Origin: Deltaproteobacteria bacterium HGW-Deltaproteobacteria-22
Lineage (GTDB): Bacteria; Myxococcota_A; Polyangia; HGW-17
DNA length: 34,914 nt
NCBI GenBank assembly: GCA_002841825.1
Contig: PHAZ01000007.1
Span: forward strand, 1-34,914
Reading direction: 5' to 3'
Below the pieces are notes generated by a model. It was given only the letters and a program-made list of their open reading frames with translations. It was not told the DNA's origin and made no database searches. Shown here piece after piece: positions 18,076-26,674 of this stretch. A program made the translations under genes and the position numbers. Position 1 is the stretch's first letter. Each line of letters opens with the position of its first letter.

Positions 18076-18125
18076 AACGCCCGCTCAGCTTGCTTTGCAG
18101 GAAAAAATGCCTATGATGCGCAGCC

Positions 18126-18962
18126 ATGTCATCGTCCACCGCACGTTCGATTGTTCTCGATGGAGTCCGCCTTGAACTGGCGCTTCCTGTCAAGATGGAG
18201 GTTTCCTGGGCCGGGCGCACGGATCTGCTGAGACAGGTGCAGGCCGCCTGGATGGTCGTCGACCCCTCGGACCTGCCGCTGGCGCCCCGCATCATCGGAC
18301 CTCCGGGCACGGGCAAGACCACCCTGGCCTACACGGCCGCTGCAGGCCGTGGCCAGGACGTGTTCTTCTTCCAGGCAACCATGGATACACGCCCCGAAGA
18401 TCTCATCGTGCAGCCGGTGCTCGCCGGCGCCAATGAATTGAAGTATGTCGCCTCTGCGCTGCTGACCGCGGTGATCACCGGCGGCGTATGCATCCTCGAC
18501 GAGGGCAACCGGATGAGCGAGAAGGCCTGGGCCTCCCTGGCGCCGCTGTTCGACTACCGGCGCTACGTCGAGAGCGTCGTCGCGGGGCTGCGCATCCACG
18601 CCCACGCGGACTTCCGCTTCTGCACGACCATGAACGAGGACGCCTCCACGTTCGACCTGCCGGAGTACATCCATTCCCGCCTGCAACCGCAGATCCAGAT
18701 CGACTGGCCCTCGGCCGAGGAAGAGTTGGTGATCCTGGCCAGCCAGCTGCCGTTCGCCGGAAAACTGCCGTTGCAGAAGATGGTTGAATTTTTACAGAAG
18801 GCTCACAGACAGGGCGCCCCCTGGTCCGTGCGCGATGGCATCTCGGCCCTGCGGTACGCCGCCAAGCTGGGCAAGATGGAGAACCGGGACCTCGACGAAT
18901 TCTTCGCGACCGCCGTCCTGCACGTGTGCGGGAGCGAGGCGACGGAACTGATGGGAGACTGA
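18126..18962 (+). CDS. MoxR/dynein-like AAA ATPase
   Basis: Walker A GPPGTGKTTLAY, Walker B VCILDEGNRMSEKAW, sensor-1 RFCTTMNED. Confidence 0.85.
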   Translation: MSSSTARSIVLDGVRLELALPVKMEVSWAGRTDLLRQVQAAWMVVDPSDLPLAPRIIGPPGTGKTTLAYTAAAGRGQDVFFFQATMDTRPEDLIVQPVLAGANELKYVASALLTAVITGGVCILDEGNRMSEKAWASLAPLFDYRRYVESVVAGLRIHAHADFRFCTTMNEDASTFDLPEYIHSRLQPQIQIDWPSAEEELVILASQLPFAGKLPLQKMVEFLQKAHRQGAPWSVRDGISALRYAAKLGKMENRDLDEFFATAVLHVCGSEATELMGD

Positions 18963-18969
18963 GCGTTTC

Positions 18970-21279
18970 ATGGACCACCATGCGCTGCTGCAAAAGTTTT
19001 TTGAATTATGCCCTAACGGACTGTGCCTGTGCTCTGTCAAGCGATCGGCCGCCGGCACCATCGAGGAGGCCGTCCCCATCGCGGTGAACGAGGCCTTCTG
19101 CGTCCACGCCGGCCAGCCCGACACCGAGCTCATCGGCCGGCCCCTGCACCTGATCCTGCGCAACTTCTACCTGCTCACGCAGAAATACTTCGCCAGCCTC
19201 CACGATCTCGGGCAGAGCTTCACGCTCGAACTGCAACTGGAGCCCGTTCACAAGCCCGTCACCGTCACGGTGTTCTTCCTCGACGATGATCATCTGATGG
19301 TGATTCTGCAGGACGCCACCGAGCATCAGGTCGCCGAGGCCGCCCTGCTGAGCATCGGCGAGATGTGGGCCTTCTCCCTCGAAGGCGAGGGTGACGGCGT
19401 GTGGGACTGGGAGATTCCGCAGAAGACCATCCACTACAGCCGCCGCTTCAAGGAAATCCTGGGCATCTCCGACGAGCTCAGCGACGTCGACGACTTCGAC
19501 TTCAAGGACCGCATCCATCCCGAGGAGGTGGAGCGCGTGTCCCTGTCGATCCACGAGCACGTCAAGGGCCTGACGAACAACTACGTGCAGGAGCACCGCA
19601 TGCGCTCCGACGAGGGCTCGTACAGGTGGGTCATCACGCGCGGCAAGGTCATCAAGCGCACCCCCGACGGCCGCGCCCTGCGCATGATCGGCACCCTCAC
19701 GGATACGTCCGAGCGGCGCATGATCACCGAGGCGCTCCAGCGCTCCCAGCAGTGGCTGTCGGCATTCTTCCAGAACAAGACGCACGGGTTCGGCGTGGTC
19801 GATCGCCAGAACACGCTGTTTCTGGTCAACGAGACGCTGGCCCGCATGGCCGGCGGTCCGGTCACAGCCATCGCCCACCGCAAGCTCAACTCCATCATCG
19901 TCCCGGTGGACTGGCAGACCCATGTCTCGCGTGCCATCGCCGCGATCTGGAACGGCCACGAGAGCGCCGCACGCATGGAGATCCGCGTCCAGGTCCCCCA
20001 GAGCGAGCCCCTGTGGGTCGAGTGCAGCCTGTCCCCGATCGTCAACTCGCAGAAGCAGGTCGAAGCCATCGCGGGCATCTTCACGGACATCACCGACCGC
20101 AAGCGCACCGCCGCGGCCCTGCATCTGGAACAGGAAAAGCTGCGCCACTCCACCTGGATGCTCGAGCGCCGCGTGCAGGAACTGACCTGCCTGTACGAGG
20201 TCGTCAACCACCTCGAGCAGGTGAACGTGTCGCTGTCCGAGAAACTGCAGGCCGTGGTCGAGGCCGTGCCCGCGGCGTTCCAACTGCCCCAGGACACCTG
20301 TGCCCGGCTCGAGGTCGAGGACCAGGTCTACCTGTCGCGGGACTTCGTCGCTCACGAGAACAGCCGGATCCACCCGTTCCTGTTCGCCAAGAACCGCCGC
20401 GGCTGCCTCGAGGTGTTCGTGTCCTCGGCGGCCACACCGCCCACCGGCGAGATCTTCCTTCAGGAGGAGCAGGCCTTCCTGCAGTCGGTGGCGACCCAGC
20501 TCGTGCTCACCCTCGAGCAGCACTTCACCCTCGAAGACAATCAGTTCCTGTCCTCACGGCTGCGCCAGTCCCAGAAGGTCGAGGCCATGGGCCGGCTCAC
20601 CCACTTCGTGGCCGATGACTTCCAGGGCGTCCTCGAGCAGTTCTCGGAGAACCTCACCGGCCTGCGGCCGCACCTGGCCGAAAATCCCGACGCCACCGAC
20701 CGGTATGACCGCGTCCAGACCGTGCTGCACGAGGGATCCCGCATGGTCCGCCAACTGGCGTTCTTCTCGAAGAACCGACCGCTTTCGGCAAACCTGACGG
20801 ACCCGGCCCAGTTGTTCGAGCCGATCCTGGCGCAGTTCCAGACCCGCTATGGCAAGCGCATCCGCTTCAACCTGCAGACGGCCGTCGTTGCGGGCCAGAC
20901 CACGCCGCTGGACCGCGACTACGTGAGCCTGCTGGCCGACCAACTGCTGCAGAACGCCGCCGACAGCATCCTCCACATGGGCAACGTCCATGTGACCCTC
21001 GCGCGCGTGCACCTCGACCACGAGGCCGATGATCATCTGCCGCCCGGCATGTATCTGCAGTTGCAGATCGCCGACACCGGCGTGGGCATGGACGCTGAGG
21101 AACTGACGCACCTGTTCGAGCCGTTCTACTCCACCAAGAACCACCGAAAGAACGCCGGCCTTGGTTTGTTTGTGGTCTTGGGTATCATGAAACTACATCA
21201 TGGCGCAGTTCGCGTCCGTTCCACCCCCGGGCATGGCACAGTGTTTACCTGCCTGTTCCCGGAAATCCAAAAAAACTAA
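18970..21279 (+). CDS. PAS-domain sensor histidine-kinase-like protein with degenerate H-box
   Basis: PAS segments (VWDWEIPQKTIHYSRRFKEILG, YRWVITRGKVIKR...MIGTLTDTSER, IAGIFTDITDRKR); H-box region QKVEAMGRLTHFVADDFQGVL; HATPase N-box LLADQLLQNAADSI, ADTGVGMD, GLGLFVVLGIMKLHHGAVRVRSTPGHGTVF. Confidence 0.92.
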   Translation: MDHHALLQKFFELCPNGLCLCSVKRSAAGTIEEAVPIAVNEAFCVHAGQPDTELIGRPLHLILRNFYLLTQKYFASLHDLGQSFTLELQLEPVHKPVTVTVFFLDDDHLMVILQDATEHQVAEAALLSIGEMWAFSLEGEGDGVWDWEIPQKTIHYSRRFKEILGISDELSDVDDFDFKDRIHPEEVERVSLSIHEHVKGLTNNYVQEHRMRSDEGSYRWVITRGKVIKRTPDGRALRMIGTLTDTSERRMITEALQRSQQWLSAFFQNKTHGFGVVDRQNTLFLVNETLARMAGGPVTAIAHRKLNSIIVPVDWQTHVSRAIAAIWNGHESAARMEIRVQVPQSEPLWVECSLSPIVNSQKQVEAIAGIFTDITDRKRTAAALHLEQEKLRHSTWMLERRVQELTCLYEVVNHLEQVNVSLSEKLQAVVEAVPAAFQLPQDTCARLEVEDQVYLSRDFVAHENSRIHPFLFAKNRRGCLEVFVSSAATPPTGEIFLQEEQAFLQSVATQLVLTLEQHFTLEDNQFLSSRLRQSQKVEAMGRLTHFVADDFQGVLEQFSENLTGLRPHLAENPDATDRYDRVQTVLHEGSRMVRQLAFFSKNRPLSANLTDPAQLFEPILAQFQTRYGKRIRFNLQTAVVAGQTTPLDRDYVSLLADQLLQNAADSILHMGNVHVTLARVHLDHEADDHLPPGMYLQLQIADTGVGMDAEELTHLFEPFYSTKNHRKNAGLGLFVVLGIMKLHHGAVRVRSTPGHGTVFTCLFPEIQKN

Positions 21280-21428
21280 GCTGCCACAAGGATTTTTCAT
21301 GTCTTTCAAAAAAAGATTGAAAACTTGCGATCCCCGATCGGTTATGGCAGGATGCCCGAACGTCAGATGATGACGGTGACATTCCGGGATGACGTGAACG
21401 TTTTCCCCCGATGTCCAGGAGCGTGAAC

Positions 21429-21641
21429 ATGAACACACTTTCTCCGGCCCCCGCCTGTGACAACCTGATCGCCTCGTACGACTTCCTCGAGCGCGACTTC
21501 CAGCGCGCCATCGAGAAGCGTCTGACGCGCCGCGGTGAAGGCTACATCATGCCGCGCATCCTCGAGATCCACGACATCGATCATCTCGAAGCCATCCTTG
21601 AGGCCCTGCTCGAGGGCCACGGCGTCGCCTCCATGTGCTAG
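21429..21641 (+). CDS. Small hypothetical protein (70 aa) ending in Cys
   Basis: MNTLSPAPACDNLIASYDFLERDFQRAIEKRLTRRGEGYIMPRILEIHDIDHLEAILEALLEGHGVASMC*; SD-like aggag upstream. Confidence 0.6.
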   Translation: MNTLSPAPACDNLIASYDFLERDFQRAIEKRLTRRGEGYIMPRILEIHDIDHLEAILEALLEGHGVASMC

Positions 21642-21737
21642 TCCTGTCGATCTCCTGCTTTTCATATTCATTCGTTGGTCACCAGTAAAATAATAAAAAG
21701 AGCATTGACGATCCGGTCACGATCGTTCCCTCTGGTG

Positions 21738-21785
21738 GCGCGCTAACGCGCGGTTCGGTTGATCCGGCGCGAGCGTCGTCGCGCC
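21738..21785. terminator. Two adjacent GC-rich hairpins between convergent genes
   Basis: GCGCG-ctaa-CGCGC (21738-21751) and GGCGCGA-gcgtcg-TCGCGCC (21766-21785); no U-tract. Confidence 0.4.
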
Positions 21786-21810
21786 TGCAATTGCCATTCC
21801 CCAATAATTC

Positions 21811-22074
21811 TTAACGGAGGCGGGTCAGCAGATCGGCCAGAAGAGCCTCGGCGTCGGGGCGCAGGGCGGCCGGGACCGTCCAGGTCACGTGGGAGGAGCC
21901 GGGTTCGCTGGTCTGGACGCCGAGGTGGTCGTAGCCTTCGAGGATGAAGCGGGTGGTGCTCACGGCTGCGCGCGGCACAAAGAAATGCAGCCGCACGAGC
22001 TGGTCTGAACCCACGGACTCCACAGTGAACGGCGCACCGGCCTCGACAGGGACGCCCGGAGCCTCCGGCTTCAT
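21811..22074 (-). CDS. Small DUF4911-like protein (87 aa)
   Basis: VGSDQLVRLHFFVPRAAVSTTRFILEGYDHLGVQTSEPG...ALLADLLTRLR resembles the DUF4911 pattern; ATG overlaps the thyX stop (ATGA). Confidence 0.65.
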   Translation of the reverse strand: MKPEAPGVPVEAGAPFTVESVGSDQLVRLHFFVPRAAVSTTRFILEGYDHLGVQTSEPGSSHVTWTVPAALRPDAEALLADLLTRLR

Positions 22075-23414
22075 GACAGGGTCTTCCCCGCAAAGGCGTC
22101 CTTGCCGCCGAAGATCCGGCCGCAATGGGGCGCGTGCTCGCGCACGATCGCCGAGACGGCGCCGGCGAACGCGCGGATGTCCCACTGGGCATGGGCGTCC
22201 TCGCGCAGGCGGGAGAAGTGCAGGGTCTCTCGAAGGTTGGCCGTCCACGTCAGGCGCCGACGATGGCCCGACAGCAGCGCGTAGACGCTTGCGGGGCCCT
22301 CGACCCGGGAGGCCGTGGCCTCGGACAGGGCCACCAGGTCCCGGGCGCGCGCGGCGAAGCCGTCCGTCGCGGCGGCCGCCGGATGCGTGAAGCCCAGATG
22401 CGGATCGTACGCCGCGGGCGTGATGCCGGCGAGCCGGTGGCGCTTGAGCTGGGCGTAGGCGGCCGCCGAGAGCACCCACTCCCAGGTCAGGCTCACGTGC
22501 TCCCACGGGCGCGGCGCCGGATCGTGCACGCTCATGCCGTCGGTGATCCGCGCAAAGGCCTCCGAGCGACCCTCGGCCGACAACTGCCGGGCACCCGCCA
22601 GCGCGGCGGCGTACGGCGCCCCGGCGCGCACGGCCTGATGGGCGAGCACAAGGGCGTCCCAGTCGTCGACGGGCGAACACAACTGGAGCTGGCCCACGGG
22701 CTGGCCGAGAAACGACACGTTCTCCTCGAGCCGGGTCTCCTCGGTCGCCAGCAGCGTCCAGCCGGCGGCCTCCTCGCGGAGGATCCATGCCGAGGGCTCC
22801 ACGTAGCGGATCAGCGACGGCACCACGGGCTTGAGCACACCGAACAGCAAACCGGCGAGCTGCCGGGCCTCGGCAAAAGGCGACGCGGCCAGCCGCAGGA
22901 TCATGTGCTCGGCCGAGCGGGCGTTGCACGACAGCCCCACCTGCCCGGTCACCACCAGCGGCAGATAGTAGCGCGCGTCTTCGGCGGCCACCCCGGCTGA
23001 TAGCAGATCCTGGTAGAAGGCGACCGCATGAGTGTGTAGTTGCATCAATTCTTGACTGTTTTTCACCCACTCCGCGGGCTGGTGCCAGTCGGAGTCGAGC
23101 TTGACGTAGCGCTGGCTCTTCTCGGTGTACGAGGCCAGCCGGTGTTTTTCCAGCTCCTCGAGGGCCAGGCGGGACACATCTTCTATGTCAATATTAAAAA
23201 ATGCATGTTCGGCGATGGAGGCGTGCCCCATGTCGTAGACGATGCTCTCGTTGCTCTTGCGCGCCTTCTCCACGTTGGCGCGCGCGACCTCGCGCAGTTG
23301 GGCCAGCGTCTTTTCGGAGCGGCTCACGCGGGCGTAGGCGGCGGTGAGCACCTCAGGCGTGCGCACCGGGTTTTCGTGCACTTCCATGTTGAAGCCGGAC
23401 AGCGTCACCTTCAT
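22071..23414 (-). CDS. thyX: FAD-dependent thymidylate synthase (ThyX)-family protein with two tandem ThyX-like domains
   Basis: First domain EKHRLASYTEKSQRY (RHRxxSxxxxSxR-like) and LSCNARSAEHMILRL; second domain LKRHRLAGITPAAYDP and ANLRETLHFSRLREDAHAQWDIR. Confidence 0.88.
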   Translation of the reverse strand: MKVTLSGFNMEVHENPVRTPEVLTAAYARVSRSEKTLAQLREVARANVEKARKSNESIVYDMGHASIAEHAFFNIDIEDVSRLALEELEKHRLASYTEKSQRYVKLDSDWHQPAEWVKNSQELMQLHTHAVAFYQDLLSAGVAAEDARYYLPLVVTGQVGLSCNARSAEHMILRLAASPFAEARQLAGLLFGVLKPVVPSLIRYVEPSAWILREEAAGWTLLATEETRLEENVSFLGQPVGQLQLCSPVDDWDALVLAHQAVRAGAPYAAALAGARQLSAEGRSEAFARITDGMSVHDPAPRPWEHVSLTWEWVLSAAAYAQLKRHRLAGITPAAYDPHLGFTHPAAAATDGFAARARDLVALSEATASRVEGPASVYALLSGHRRRLTWTANLRETLHFSRLREDAHAQWDIRAFAGAVSAIVREHAPHCGRIFGGKDAFAGKTLS

Positions 23415-23430
23415 TGAAAACTCCTCGTGC

Positions 23431-23811
23431 CTATCTCCGCGACTTGCCGCGCGGCCGTCGCTTGGGCCGGGGGGGCGCTTCCTTGACCACCTCGAGGGTC
23501 ACCGAGATCACCCCGCGTGCCAGGGGGGCCAGGCGCGCAAAGCCCGCCGGTGTCAGATCGATGACCCGTCCGCGGATGTACGGCCCACGGTCGGTGATCC
23601 GCACCTCGACGCTCTTGCCGGACTTCACCTCGGTCACCTTCACGATCGTCCCGAACGGGAGCGTGCGGTGGGCCGCCGTGAGCGCCTTCGGGTCCACGCG
23701 CTCGCCCGACGCGGTCTTCCCGCCGTGGCTACCGTAATAGGAGGCCTTCCCCGACTCGGTGTGGGCGCAGGAGGTAGCCAGCGCCAGGATCAGCAGGACT
23801 TCAGCCACCAT
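23431..23811 (-). CDS. RlpA-like double-psi beta-barrel lipoprotein/secreted protein
   Basis: GKASYYGSHGGKTASGERVDPKALTAAHRTLPFGTIVKVTEVKSGKSVEVRITDRGPYIRGRVIDLTPAGFARL. Confidence 0.92.
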   Translation of the reverse strand: MVAEVLLILALATSCAHTESGKASYYGSHGGKTASGERVDPKALTAAHRTLPFGTIVKVTEVKSGKSVEVRITDRGPYIRGRVIDLTPAGFARLAPLARGVISVTLEVVKEAPPRPKRRPRGKSRR

Positions 23812-25225
23812 GCTTGCCCTCCCGCTTCTCCCCGGACAGCTGCTTCGTGTCCCGCCGGTCCGACGGAGGCTTCGTGTCCCGCTTCTCCCCGGCCGCCTGT
23901 TTCTGGTGCTTCTCCCGACGCAGGCGAAGCAGCAGCTGGACGTGCTGGATCGACAGGATCGTCGCCGCGATCATGGCCGACACGAAGATGAAGTACGCGC
24001 CGACCCACAAGAGACCGGCAAAACCCAGGATCATGAAGGTGAACAGGTGAAAATCACGCTTGGTCAGGTATTTTAATTTATTTAATATACGACCAACAAG
24101 ACCACCGCCGGGCTTGTCGGGGGACCCCAGTTGGTAATCCTGGTTGTTGCCCGTACCGGCAACCTTGATTAAATAATAATACATGACCACATTGGCGATC
24201 CACTGGCCGACAAACGCGGCCAAGCCCATCCAGATGAAGTACGTATGCCCCGTGTACTGGTACGACCACGCTGCGACGCCCGCAAAGAACAGGCAGTTGC
24301 AGATGTCGTCGAAGATGGTGTCGAGCCAGTCTCCCAGGTGCGAGTACTGGAACTTCACGCGGGCGATCTCGCCGTCGCAGCCGTCATAGACCGAGCAGGC
24401 CTGAATCAGCAGGCCACCCAGCGCGCCCGAGAGCCACAGACCCCACCCGAACACCGGGTGTCCCAGGAACAGCACCAGCGCCGCAGCCACCGCGAAGCCG
24501 GCGTTGAGCACCGTCAACTGGTTCGGTGTCAGGTGTGTGTGTGCCAGCAGCCGGCTCACCGGCAGCGACAGCGGACGGTTGAACGTGCGCGCGATCAGGC
24601 CGTCCTGCGGCTTGCGGAGGCTGTGAAACAACAGGCGCTCGGCGTCGCGTACATCACGACGATCACGGATCTTCCGGAAAAATCCCCCTTCGGACGATTT
24701 CTTCCAGGTCTTCTCCTTGTCGAGTCGTGCATGGATCGTCTGGATGTCGCCGCTCTCGGAGTCGTTTCCAAGCGACTTGACCAGCTCCGCGCGCACCGCG
24801 GCGGGAAAAAACGCCACGCCGGTCCATTGCTCGTCGCCGACATCGAGGAAGCCGTCGGAGCTGGTGCCGCCCTTGGCGCCGTGTCCGGGACGACCGCAGA
24901 CCACGGTCGCCTTCTCGGCGCTCTTGACGAGCCCGATCAACTGCTTGTGCACGACCGCGTCGGCGCGCAGCCAGATCACCCCGGTGGAAGGAAACTCGGG
25001 AAGCTCACGCACGGCCTGCACGGTGGTGCCCTCGAGTTGGAGCACGCGGCCGATGGGCTTCCAGTGCCCCTTGGGATCATAAATGTAAATTTGGTGGATG
25101 CCCGCGTAGTGCAGGCCCAACACGTGCCGCTCCACGAGGTCGAGGCCGCCGCAGCGCGCCTGGAACAGGTCCGGGGACGATTGCAGGCCGCCCGTCTGGA
25201 GAATCGCGCAGGTGGGTTCAGTCAT
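23801..25225 (-). CDS. NTP-transferase-like domain fused to a CDP-alcohol phosphatidyltransferase (474 aa)
   Basis: C-terminal half has an intact CDP-OH-P motif DGEIARVKFQYSHLGDWLDTIFDD; N-terminus MTEPTCAILQTGG...GGLDLVERHVLGLHYAGIHQIYIY is nucleotidyltransferase-like but lacks GxGxR...PK. Confidence 0.85.
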   Translation of the reverse strand: MTEPTCAILQTGGLQSSPDLFQARCGGLDLVERHVLGLHYAGIHQIYIYDPKGHWKPIGRVLQLEGTTVQAVRELPEFPSTGVIWLRADAVVHKQLIGLVKSAEKATVVCGRPGHGAKGGTSSDGFLDVGDEQWTGVAFFPAAVRAELVKSLGNDSESGDIQTIHARLDKEKTWKKSSEGGFFRKIRDRRDVRDAERLLFHSLRKPQDGLIARTFNRPLSLPVSRLLAHTHLTPNQLTVLNAGFAVAAALVLFLGHPVFGWGLWLSGALGGLLIQACSVYDGCDGEIARVKFQYSHLGDWLDTIFDDICNCLFFAGVAAWSYQYTGHTYFIWMGLAAFVGQWIANVVMYYYLIKVAGTGNNQDYQLGSPDKPGGGLVGRILNKLKYLTKRDFHLFTFMILGFAGLLWVGAYFIFVSAMIAATILSIQHVQLLLRLRREKHQKQAAGEKRDTKPPSDRRDTKQLSGEKREGKHGG

Positions 25226-25859
25226 GATGGGGTTTCTCCTGCGGGGGCAGCTTCTTCAGCATCAGGTAGCCCTCGCGGATACGGAAAAGGGCCGTCAGGT
25301 GCCCGAGGGTCGCGAGCACGATCAGCAGCCATTCGACGGGGGTGAAAAGCCACCAGCGTGGCACGCCCAGCGCCTCGGTGCCGATCTGCACGAAAGGAAT
25401 GATAATCAGCAGCACATGACGCTCGGCTCGTCCGAGCACGCCCGACTCCACGCGTCCGCCGCCGGAGGCCTGGCTCTGGCTGCCCAGGAAACTGACCAGC
25501 AGGACGGCCACGATCGCCAGATGCGCCAGCAGCGCGTCGGCGTAGGGCGAGAAGGCAATGCCGGTGAGGATCGCCACGTCGGTGTAGCGGTCGACGACGC
25601 AGTCGAGGAAGTCGCCCAGCGGGGACATCTTGTTGTGACGTCGCGCAAGGTGGCCGTCGAGCAGGTCCAGCAGGCCGTTGAGGATGGTCAGCAGGCTCGC
25701 CGCAATGAGAAAACCCCAGCCTCCGATGGCCCAGGCCACACCCGCGAGCAGGCCCGGAATCAGGCTCCAGAAGGTGATGGTGTTGGGATGGGTGCCGGCC
25801 AGCCGCCCGCCGATCGGGTATAAAAGTCGTTCCTTGAGCGGTCGAAACAGGTGCAGCAT
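25218..25859 (-). CDS. CDP-alcohol phosphatidyltransferase (213 aa, resembles PI-/archaetidylinositol-phosphate synthase type)
   Basis: DLLDGHLARRHNKMSPLGDFLDCVVDRYTD matches DGxxARx8GxxxDxxxD; SGVLGRAERHVLL. Confidence 0.85.
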   Translation of the reverse strand: MLHLFRPLKERLLYPIGGRLAGTHPNTITFWSLIPGLLAGVAWAIGGWGFLIAASLLTILNGLLDLLDGHLARRHNKMSPLGDFLDCVVDRYTDVAILTGIAFSPYADALLAHLAIVAVLLVSFLGSQSQASGGGRVESGVLGRAERHVLLIIIPFVQIGTEALGVPRWWLFTPVEWLLIVLATLGHLTALFRIREGYLMLKKLPPQEKPHHD

Positions 25860-25881
25860 GACGAAAACCCTATGACTTCAA

Positions 25882-26139
25882 CTACCAGGTGGTCCAGATC
25901 CGGTGCGTAGCCAGAAACAAAGAACCCAAAAGGATCACGATGTTGGTGCTCCAGCCGAACAGCCGGTCCGACAGGTCCGCGCGGGCGGCACCCTCGGCCT
26001 TGCGGAAGTCCCGCGCGTCCCGCACGAGGCGGTAGACGTACAACGGAAACATCAGCGGCAGCACCACCCACAGGAACACCGCGAAGCCGGTGGTCATCCA
26101 GCCGGCGCCATGGTGGTTGGCAGCGATGAGGTCAAACAT
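25882..26139 (-). CDS. Small membrane protein (85 aa)
   Basis: Two hydrophobic segments (FAVFLWVVLPLMFPLYVY; NIVILLGSLFLAT); start overlaps the upstream gene's stop by 8 nt. Confidence 0.65.
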   Translation of the reverse strand: MFDLIAANHHGAGWMTTGFAVFLWVVLPLMFPLYVYRLVRDARDFRKAEGAARADLSDRLFGWSTNIVILLGSLFLATHRIWTTW

Positions 26140-26674
26140 GGGGGACCTCCTCGCCGGGCTTCATGGTCAGGATGCGGACGTAATCGTGCAGGACCACCAC
26201 GATCGTGAAAAGGGCCATCCACCAAATAATTGTCTCGGCATAGAAGTCCAGCAGCACGCCCACGAGCACGAAGAAGGTCGCACCACCGACGGCCTCGGAC
26301 ATGTACGAGCGGAAGTTCGTGACGCGCCCCACGCGTCGGATGTGGATCACGCGGCCCAGGGCGTTGAGCACGCCCACGCCAAGGAACACGGCGACCGGCA
26401 GAACGTCGACATAGCCGGTGGCCGCGGCGGTGACCAGCGTGACCAGGAACAGTCCGGCGTCCGAGATCGCGTCGAGCATCTCTCCGAAGGGGCCGGCACA
26501 CTTGAAATACCGGGCAATCGAGCCGTCGACGAGATCCACGACGCCGCTGTAGACCAGCAACACCAGCGCCAGCACGACGCGGTGGGTGGCCATCGCCCAG
26601 ACCACCACCGGCAGCACCAGGATGCGCGTGGAGGTCGCGGCGTTGGCGGGGTTGATTATTTTTCCATAACTCAC
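26132..26674 (-). CDS. CDP-alcohol phosphatidyltransferase (about 180 aa, GTG start)
   Basis: DLVDGSIARYFKCAGPFGEMLDAISD matches DGxxARx8GxxxDxxxD; GTG start overlaps the upstream TGA (GTGA). Confidence 0.82.
   Translation of the reverse strand: MSYGKIINPANAATSTRILVLPVVVWAMATHRVVLALVLLVYSGVVDLVDGSIARYFKCAGPFGEMLDAISDAGLFLVTLVTAAATGYVDVLPVAVFLGVGVLNALGRVIHIRRVGRVTNFRSYMSEAVGGATFFVLVGVLLDFYAETIIWWMALFTIVVVLHDYVRILTMKPGEEVPHV

Noticed and set aside
19006-20523. 505-aa minus-strand ORF
   Set aside because: Antisense of the PAS kinase-like gene.
21721-21800. tRNA-like GC-rich hairpin cluster
   Set aside because: No T-loop GGTTCRA context with paired arms and no acceptor/anticodon arrangement; better explained as terminator-like hairpins.
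21811-23070. 419-aa minus ORF overlapping thyX in another frame
   Set aside because: Only its last 87 codons (from 22074) look real; the upstream part is an out-of-frame shadow of thyX.
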